Shown: positions 7,541 to 11,725 of the stretch, piece by piece
Numbering within the stretch: the first letter of the stretch is position 1
How the letters are laid out: the number at the start of each line of letters is the position of its first letter
NCBI GenBank assembly: GCA_934101445.1
Contig: CAKORQ010000014.1
Span: forward strand, 1-11,725
DNA: 11,725 nt
Direction of reading: 5' to 3'
From: an uncultured Bacilli bacterium
GTDB lineage: Bacteria > Bacillota_I > Bacilli_A > RF39 > UBA660
Position numbers and translations under genes: made by a program
The notes under the pieces: generated by a model
Database searches by the model: none
Told to the model about the DNA's origin: nothing
Seen by the model: only the letters and a program-made list of their open reading frames with translations

Positions 7541-8221
7541 ATGGAACAATATACAAGAATATTAAAACTGATAAATGAAGAACAATTAAAAGAACTGCAA
7601 AACAAGAAAATTGTTATTGTAGGAATTGGGGGAGTAGGAGGTTTTGCTTTAGAGGCTTTAACTAGGTTTGGCATTAAAAACATTACAATTATTGATAATG
7701 ATACTGTTGATGTTAGTAATTTAAATAGACAGATAATTAGTAGTCATGAGGTTTTAAATCAGAATAAAACCGATGTGGCTTTAAAAAGAATGCTAAGCAT
7801 AAATCCTTATGGCAATTTTAAGGCTTATAATATATTTTTAACACCCGATAATTTAGAAAAATATATTAGTAAAGATGTTGATTATATTTTAGATTGTTGT
7901 GATACTGTTACAACTAAAATTGGCTTGATAAAGTATGCCAAGTTGAATACAATACCTATTATTTGTGCTATGGGAACTGGGAATCGACTTGATGCTACTA
8001 AATTAGTAATAACAGACATATATAAAACTAATAATGATCCTTTAGCTAAGATTATGCGCAAATTATGTAGAGATAATAAAATAAAAAAACTAGATGTGGT
8101 AACAAGTAATGAACTTCCTATAAAAACTCATGATAGAACTCCTGGTTCTACGCCTTTTGTACCGAGTGTAGCTGGTCTTTATATGGCAAATTTTATAATT
8201 AATAAATGGTTAAAAAAATAA
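7541..8221 (+). CDS. tcdA: tRNA threonylcarbamoyladenosine dehydratase
   Basis: E1-like (ThiF/MoeB/HesA superfamily) enzyme that uses ATP to dehydrate t6A37 of ANN-decoding tRNAs to cyclic ct6A. It has 226 residues, shorter than the E. coli enzyme but normal for Firmicute versions. The Rossmann ATP site is GIGGVGGFALEALTRFGI (28-45); the acidic/adenylation region is IDNDTVDVSNLNRQ (51-64), with Lys76 in QNKTDVA. Family-specific features separating it from ThiF and MoeB are DCCDTVTTK (118-126), AMGTGNRLDATKL (143-155), DIYKTNNDPLAKIMRK (159-174) and PGSTPFVPSVAGL (201-213). There are no zinc-binding CxxC pairs, as expected for TcdA. The ATG has AAAGGAG 8 bases upstream. It ends in a bidirectional terminator shared with convergent rarA. 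Likely needs a sulfurtransferase partner encoded elsewhere. Confidence 0.92.
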   Translation: MEQYTRILKLINEEQLKELQNKKIVIVGIGGVGGFALEALTRFGIKNITIIDNDTVDVSNLNRQIISSHEVLNQNKTDVALKRMLSINPYGNFKAYNIFLTPDNLEKYISKDVDYILDCCDTVTTKIGLIKYAKLNTIPIICAMGTGNRLDATKLVITDIYKTNNDPLAKIMRKLCRDNKIKKLDVVTSNELPIKTHDRTPGSTPFVPSVAGLYMANFIINKWLKK

Positions 8222-8233
8222 TTTAATATATAC

Positions 8234-8271
8234 AAAAAAAGAAATTAATGGTTAATATTAGTTTCTTTTTT
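8234..8271. terminator. Bidirectional terminator between tcdA and rarA
   Basis: GAAATTAAT (8241-8249) pairs with ATTAGTTTC (8257-8265) around a 7-base loop, with one T-G wobble. It is flanked by A7 (8234-8240) and T6 (8266-8271), so either strand yields hairpin plus U tract. It starts 12 bases after the tcdA stop and overlaps the last rarA codons, including its stop. Confidence 0.8.
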
Positions 8272-9453
8272 CATTTCTTGATTCCCTAAATTAAGCGAAT
8301 CTTCGTATTTACTATGGCGAGGATAATAATATTTTTTATTCTTAACATTATCAGGAAGATATTGTTGTTTAACCCAGTATTTAGGATAATTATGAGGATA
8401 TTTATAATTTGGAGAACTTGTTTTAATATGTTCCGGAACTTCGCCAGTAGAGCCACTTCTAATATCATTTAAAGCATTATCGATAGCATTTTCACTAGAA
8501 TTACTCTTTGGCGATAGCGCCATTTCCAAAACAACTTGAGCAAGAGGAATTCTGGCTTCTGGTAACCCTAATATTTCGGCTGCGTGGATGGCAGCCATTA
8601 CTTTTGGACCAATGGAGGGATTAGCAAGACCAATATCCTCATAAGCAATAACGCTCATTCTTCGATATATAATATCTAAATCTTCAGCCTCGATTAATCT
8701 GCCTAAATAATATATAGCGGCATCGGCATCACTACCCCGAATAGATTTTTGAAAAGCGGAAATTATATCGTAGTGACCATCATCATCTTTATCAAAAAAG
8801 ACCGAAGATTTAGAACTAATAGCCTTTATTGTATCTAGAGTAATGGTTTTATCTAAAACAGTCATATTAGCAACATCAAGTAAATTAATAGCGTTTCTAA
8901 CATCGCCACTACTTAATTTAGCAATAGCGTGATAAGCCTCGTCAGATACCGTAAGTTCTTCTTTTGCACTAACACGTTTTAAGCAAGTAATAATATCAGC
9001 AAATTCTAACGGTTTTAGTTCAAAGATTTGACATCTACTTCTAATAGCGGGATTTATTTTGTGATAAGGATTACTGGTAGTAAGACCAATTAATATAATT
9101 AAACCTGATTCTACATAAGGAAGTAAAATATCTTGTTTATCTTTATTCATTCGATGAATTTCATCAACTACTAAGATTAAATCCTTATACATTTTGGCCT
9201 CTTCGATGGCAATTATGAAATCTTCTTTTTTAGAAGAGGTAGCATTTAAAAATTTATACTTTTTATCATAAGAATTAACGATAGCATAAGCAATAGAGGT
9301 CTTACCAATACCTGGTTTACCATATAAAATCATAGAAAATATTTTTTTATTTTTTACCATATTAGATAAAATTTTATTTTCTCCTATTAAGTGAGTTTGT
9401 CCAACTACTTCTTCTAAGCATTTAGGGCGATATTTGTTTGCTAATGTTTCCAT
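8245..9453 (-). CDS. rarA: Replication-associated recombination protein RarA (MgsA)
   Basis: AAA+ ATPase of the clamp-loader-like RarA/MgsA/WRNIP1 family, which acts at stalled replication forks with SSB. It has 402 residues, within the usual ~400-450. The N-terminus LANKYRPKCLEEVVGQTHLIGE is the family signature; Walker A is GKPGIGKT (45-52, Lys51), Walker B VVDEIHR (95-101), sensor 1 LTTSNP (124-129), and the arginine-finger region is PAIRSRCQIF (135-144). The C-terminal half carries the RarA-only tetramerisation domain, with FDKDDDGHYDIISAFQKSIRGSD, AYEDIGLANP and YKYPHNYPKYWVKQQYLP. The ATG at 9453 is the first possible start after an in-frame stop and gives the expected N-terminus, but has no Shine-Dalgarno at normal distance; an AAAGGAA lies about 30 bases upstream. 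Convergent with tcdA, divergent from the XerD-like gene. Confidence 0.95.
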   Translation of the reverse strand: METLANKYRPKCLEEVVGQTHLIGENKILSNMVKNKKIFSMILYGKPGIGKTSIAYAIVNSYDKKYKFLNATSSKKEDFIIAIEEAKMYKDLILVVDEIHRMNKDKQDILLPYVESGLIILIGLTTSNPYHKINPAIRSRCQIFELKPLEFADIITCLKRVSAKEELTVSDEAYHAIAKLSSGDVRNAINLLDVANMTVLDKTITLDTIKAISSKSSVFFDKDDDGHYDIISAFQKSIRGSDADAAIYYLGRLIEAEDLDIIYRRMSVIAYEDIGLANPSIGPKVMAAIHAAEILGLPEARIPLAQVVLEMALSPKSNSSENAIDNALNDIRSGSTGEVPEHIKTSSPNYKYPHNYPKYWVKQQYLPDNVKNKKYYYPRHSKYEDSLNLGNQEMKKETNINH

Positions 9454-9508
9454 ATATAATGATAATTACTTAATTTAAAGCAATTCCTTTCTTTTAATAG
9501 TCTATATT

Positions 9509-9517
9509 ATTATAACA
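9509..9517 (-). promoter_or_regulatory. Extended -10 promoter of rarA
   Basis: On the minus strand the bases read TGTTATAAT, an exact TATAAT with a TGn extension. It would give a start near 9502 and a leader of about 50 nt before the ATG at 9453. No clear -35 is seen. The rest of the 187-base rarA/xerD spacer is AT-rich; I could not place an xerD promoter with any confidence. Confidence 0.6.
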
Positions 9518-9640
9518 TACTGTTGTAATTTTATTAGGTTAATTTTATAATTAAAAAGGAATATATTAATTATTAAAAGACAAAGAAAGAAGAAAAAACT
9601 AATATTAAAAGTAAATGTAATTTTTTAAAAGAGGTAGGAC

Positions 9641-10546
9641 ATGTCCAAAATAAGTGAAAATAATAATTGTTTGAATGATGATTATATAAAGAAATATATT
9701 AATTATATAAGGTATGAAAAAAGACTTAGTAGTAATACTATTCTATCTTATTTAAATGATATTGAAAGATTATATAATTATAATAAAAAATATTATAATT
9801 TTGAAGAAAATGATATAAATAAGTATTTAAGTACTTTGGATTATTTAGATAATAAAAGTCTTGCCCATTCTATAACGGCTTTAAGGTCGTTATACAGCTT
9901 TTTAACTAAAGAAGGTATAATAAGTATTACGCCTTGTAAAAATATTAATATGCCGAAATTAAAGGCAAATTTGCCAGAATATTTAACTGCTGAGGAAATA
10001 AATAGATTACTTGATATAGATTTAAATAAACCAAATGATTACCGAAATAAGGCCATGTTAGAATTGGATTTTGCCACGGGTCTGCGTGTTAGTGAACTTG
10101 TTAATTTAAAGGTAAGTGATATTAACTTTTTTGATTGTTATTTAAGGGTTATAGGGAAGGGGAGTAAGGAACGAATTGTTCCTATCGATGATACGGCTTT
10201 AAAATATGTTAAAATCTATATTGATTATTATCGAAATGTTTTATTAAAAAATAAAGATAGTGAATATTTATTTATTTCTAGTTATGGAACAAAAATTACT
10301 AGACAAGCATTTTTTAAATTAATAAAAAGTGAATGTGAGAAAAAGAAAATAAACACGGAAATATCTCCCCATACTTTAAGACATACCTTTGCTTCGGTTT
10401 TGCTAAAAAATGGTGCGAATATAAGAGTCATTCAAGAACTTTTAGGTCATGAAGATTTAAAGACTACTCAGATATATACACATTTAATTAATGAAAAATT
10501 AAAAAAAGACTACGAAGAATATCATCCTCGTAGCCATAAGGAATAG
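9641..10546 (+). CDS. xerD: XerD-like tyrosine recombinase
   Basis: Tyrosine site-specific recombinase that, in the Xer system, resolves chromosome dimers at dif near division. It has 301 residues, the length of XerC/XerD. Residues 13-100 are the SAM-like N-terminal core-binding domain (YIRYEKRLSSNTILSYLNDI). The catalytic domain follows PEYLTAEEINRLL (112-124): Arg149 in ATGLRVSEL, Lys173 in IGKGSKERIVPI, His244 and Arg247 in SPHTLRHTFAS, His270 in ELLGHEDL, and nucleophile Tyr279 in TTQIYTH, so all six residues are present. The IRVIQELLGH region and YHPR tail look more like XerD than XerC, but phage or integron integrases cannot be wholly excluded. The start follows GAGGT at 9631-9635. No phage genes adjoin and no dif-like site was recognised. 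Its last codons overlap a minus-strand terminator. Confidence 0.88.
   Translation: MSKISENNNCLNDDYIKKYINYIRYEKRLSSNTILSYLNDIERLYNYNKKYYNFEENDINKYLSTLDYLDNKSLAHSITALRSLYSFLTKEGIISITPCKNINMPKLKANLPEYLTAEEINRLLDIDLNKPNDYRNKAMLELDFATGLRVSELVNLKVSDINFFDCYLRVIGKGSKERIVPIDDTALKYVKIYIDYYRNVLLKNKDSEYLFISSYGTKITRQAFFKLIKSECEKKKINTEISPHTLRHTFASVLLKNGANIRVIQELLGHEDLKTTQIYTHLINEKLKKDYEEYHPRSHKE
10501..10534 (-). terminator. Minus-strand terminator within the xerD 3' end
   Basis: Read on the minus strand, GGCTACGA (10534-10527) pairs with TCGTAGTC (10514-10507), followed by TTTTTT. One pair is G-U on the minus strand but an A-C mismatch on the plus strand, so the hairpin fits minus-strand termination. It lies just beyond the stop of the 49-residue gene and inside xerD codons. 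Confidence 0.65.
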
Positions 10547-10558
10547 AGCTATATTAAA

Positions 10559-10708
10559 TTAAATTTCATCATTTAATTCATTGGCTCTAGCATGACATTT
10601 GCTATTATTTTTAGCACTATTGTGGCACTTAGAATCTCTTGCTTTAGATCTAGCGTTATTCTTAGCGCTGTTACGTGCATTGTTTTTAGCATTATTTTTT
10701 GAATTCAT
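10559..10708 (-). CDS. 49-residue Asn/Lys/Ala-repeat protein with two SKCH motifs
   Basis: Small protein of unknown family. Support for a real gene: a textbook AGGAGG (10719-10714) 5 bases before ATG, an uninterrupted frame, its own minus-strand terminator, and a strongly patterned product. Residues 7-24 are a four-residue repeat of the form A-K/R-N-N/S (AKNN, ARNS, AKNN, ARSK, AR). The C-terminal part has two SKCH motifs (Cys28-His29 and Cys38-His39) ten residues apart, then ARANELNDEI. Composition is 13 Asn, 7 Lys, 4 Arg and 8 Ala against 4 acidic residues, so it is basic and hydrophilic, with no signal peptide or membrane segment. Two Cys and two His could bind one Zn or Cu ion; the divergent ZIP transporter fits, but this is inference. 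The basic repeat could instead bind nucleic acid or lie along a helix as an Ala stripe. Function unknown. Confidence 0.78.
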   Translation of the reverse strand: MNSKNNAKNNARNSAKNNARSKARDSKCHNSAKNNSKCHARANELNDEI

Positions 10709-10713
10709 TTTGA

Positions 10714-10719
10714 CCTCCT
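10714..10719 (-). promoter_or_regulatory. Shine-Dalgarno of the 49-residue gene
   Basis: AGGAGG on the minus strand with a 5-base spacer (TCAAA) to ATG 10708. It is stronger than any site near the two neighbouring plus-strand starts and is a main reason for calling the small gene. Further upstream, TGGTATGAA at 10755-10747 is a possible extended -10 for it. Confidence 0.8.
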
Positions 10720-10750
10720 AATTATATTGTTGCCATATTGTTCTATTTCA

Positions 10751-10769
10751 TACCATAATTATAATGGTA
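10751..10769. promoter_or_regulatory. 19-bp 9-1-9 palindrome, candidate Fur/Zur-type operator
   Basis: TACCATAATTATAATGGTA is an inverted repeat centred on T10760; 8 of 9 positions in the arms are complementary. It lies in the 102-base space between the divergent small Cys/His protein gene and the ZIP transporter gene. It contains TATAAT on the plus strand (10760-10765) and on the minus strand (10763-10758), so a bound protein would cover both -10 regions. The 9-1-9 layout and AATnATT-like core match Fur/Zur/PerR boxes in general form, but the outer bases do not match a specific consensus I know. Confidence 0.55.
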
Positions 10770-10810
10770 ATTTCTGGCTTCTTTTAGGCATAAAATTAGT
10801 GTGATTTATT

Positions 10811-11533
10811 ATGGAAATTAAAAATGCAATTATATTATCTATTTTAGCCGGCGGTGCTACTAATTTAGGAGTGCTTTTTACCTTTTTTAAAAAAGATAGG
10901 GTAAGAGAGGTTATTAGCGTTAGTCTTTCTTTCGCTTTTGGCGTCATGAGTCTTATCAGTCTTAAAGAATTATTACCAATACCTATTAAATACTTTATAA
11001 AAAATTTAAGTATAGGCATTGCTTTATTAATTATTTTTTTGGTACCTGTTTTAGCCTTGATGATACTTAAAATTTCTAAGTTTAATATAAAGAAGGGGAG
11101 TAATCTTTATAAAATTGGAATTTTAAATATGCTTATTTTATTTTTGCATAATCTCCCTGAGGGAATTGCGGTTTTTACTTCTAGTGTTGCTAGTGAAAAA
11201 CTAGGTTTAAAAATTGCCTTATCAATTGGAGCTCACAATCTACCGGAAGGAATATGCATTGCGGTACCAATTTATTATAGTACAAGAAGTCGAAAAAAAG
11301 CATTTTTTTACACATTTATATCAGGTATTGCGGAACCAATGGGGGCAATTATTACATGGCTTTTTTTAAAACCGTTTATCAGTATTTGTTTTCTGAATGT
11401 AACTTTATATTTTGTGGGTTGTTTAATGATTACAATATCTGTTTTAGAGATTTTACCGGAAGCTTTAAGTTATAAAAGATATCTTTATATTTTTATGGGA
11501 TTATTGTTATCTTTATTTATTTTATTTTTATAA
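10811..11533 (+). CDS. zupT: ZIP-family metal transporter (ZupT-like)
   Basis: Integral membrane importer of Zn2+ and possibly other divalent metals (ZIP family, ZupT/GufA branch). The 240-residue protein is nearly all hydrophobic, with about eight predicted membrane segments. The two metal-site helices carry the hallmark repeated motif: HNLPEGIAVF at 113-122 and AHNLPEGICIA at 141-151. They are followed by SGIAEPMGAI (171-180), with the conserved Glu-Pro, and a late EILPEA (213-218). There is no long His-rich cytoplasmic loop; that loop (about residues 88-100) is short and Lys/Asn-rich. The ATG is the first possible start after an in-frame TGA, but no clear Shine-Dalgarno precedes it. The TATAAT at 10760-10765 would give a leader of about 40 nt. 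Divergent from the 49-residue Cys/His gene across the palindrome. Metal specificity is not readable from sequence. Confidence 0.9.
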   Translation: MEIKNAIILSILAGGATNLGVLFTFFKKDRVREVISVSLSFAFGVMSLISLKELLPIPIKYFIKNLSIGIALLIIFLVPVLALMILKISKFNIKKGSNLYKIGILNMLILFLHNLPEGIAVFTSSVASEKLGLKIALSIGAHNLPEGICIAVPIYYSTRSRKKAFFYTFISGIAEPMGAIITWLFLKPFISICFLNVTLYFVGCLMITISVLEILPEALSYKRYLYIFMGLLLSLFILFL

Positions 11534-11605
11534 TAATTGTGGAAGGGCGGTGGAGAATATTTTTTAAATGTAATTTGTAAATCTTCTTTTAATTTATAAA
11601 TGTTA

Positions 11606-11623
11606 ACATAATATATATTATGT
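11606..11623. repeat. 18-bp perfect palindrome downstream of zupT
   Basis: ACATAATATATATTATGT is exactly self-complementary, in an AT-rich tract with no gene (11534-11725). It could fold as a weak hairpin (7-bp stem, ATAT loop) but lacks a clean T tract right after it, so an operator for a gene beyond the window is as likely as a terminator. Random palindromes of AT only are common, but this one includes terminal C/G pairs. Confidence 0.5.
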
Positions 11624-11703
11624 GTAGTTAAAATTTTCTTTTAATTTTAAAAGTTAAATTATTAATTATAATTTTATTAATATAATGGTTTTTAAATTAA
11701 ACG

Positions 11704-11709
11704 TATAAT
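11704..11709 (+). promoter_or_regulatory. Possible -10 hexamer at right edge
   Basis: An exact TATAAT about 20 bases from the window end; another lies at 11681-11686. Neither has a good -35 or TG extension. They may serve a gene starting beyond the window, but such hexamers arise by chance in sequence this AT-rich. Confidence 0.25.
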
Positions 11710-11725
11710 ATGCTTAGCCTAGATA

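Noticed and set aside
9641..10546. Tyrosine recombinase as a sign of a phage or integrative element
   Set aside because: Length, N-terminal domain and C-terminal motif fit chromosomal XerD, and no attachment repeats, phage genes or tRNA adjoin it.
10545..10589. Long stem-loop (TAGAGC/GCTCTA with inner ATTAAAT/ATTTAAT) spanning the xerD/small-gene junction
   Set aside because: It has large internal loops and no T tract on either strand; too weak to call a terminator.
10759..11019. Minus-strand open frame of 86 codons over the zupT start
   Set aside because: It is antisense to the transporter's first membrane segments and overlaps the candidate promoter; its product has no recognisable features, unlike the 49-residue gene beside it.
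11710..11725. ATG at the right edge as the start of a new gene
   Set aside because: It has no ribosome site and only five codons are visible.

Overview
The window is AT-rich (roughly 30% G+C by eye), with strong Shine-Dalgarno sequences, extended -10 promoters and short A/T-flanked hairpin terminators. Together with the gene families this points to a low-GC member of the Bacilli/Mollicutes-like Firmicutes, probably an uncultured host-associated lineage with a reduced genome. The genetic code is the standard bacterial one: the reading frames run full length with TGG for Trp, and the eleven visible stops are nine TAA, two TAG and no TGA. The GatCAB operon suggests that Gln-tRNA(Gln) (and possibly Asn-tRNA(Asn)) is made by transamidation.

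Left part (1-5336): a translation operon on the + strand. It holds the 3' nearly full length of hisS (cut by the window edge), then gatC, gatA and gatB, tightly coupled by two identical-style 8-base ATG/TAA overlaps. A membrane-anchored glucosaminidase-type peptidoglycan hydrolase follows and ends at a clear rho-independent terminator.

Middle (5337-9453): a separately promoted HerA/DUF87-type ATPase with no NurA partner; then about 330 bases without a protein gene that encode a structured RNA of about 170 nt, best read as 6S RNA; then tcdA (t6A dehydratase), a shared bidirectional terminator, and rarA (AAA+ replication/repair ATPase) on the opposite strand. As I recall, 6S RNA lies next to tcdA (yrvM) and rarA (yrvN) in Bacillus too, which supports the RNA call.

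Right part (9454-11725): a XerD-like tyrosine recombinase; a convergent, previously easy-to-miss 49-residue Asn/Lys/Ala-repeat protein with two Ser-Lys-Cys-His motifs; and, divergent from it, a ZIP-family (ZupT-like) metal transporter. Between the last two lies a 19-bp 9-1-9 imperfect palindrome overlapping -10 hexamers on both strands, the geometry of Fur/Zur-family operators. This small-protein/ZIP pair is the most interesting candidate system here: possibly a metal-regulated transporter with a tiny metal-binding partner, although that function is inference. The last ~190 bases hold an 18-bp perfect palindrome and AT-rich promoter-like sequence but no gene I can support. I saw no CRISPR, insertion sequence, prophage, tRNA or rRNA.
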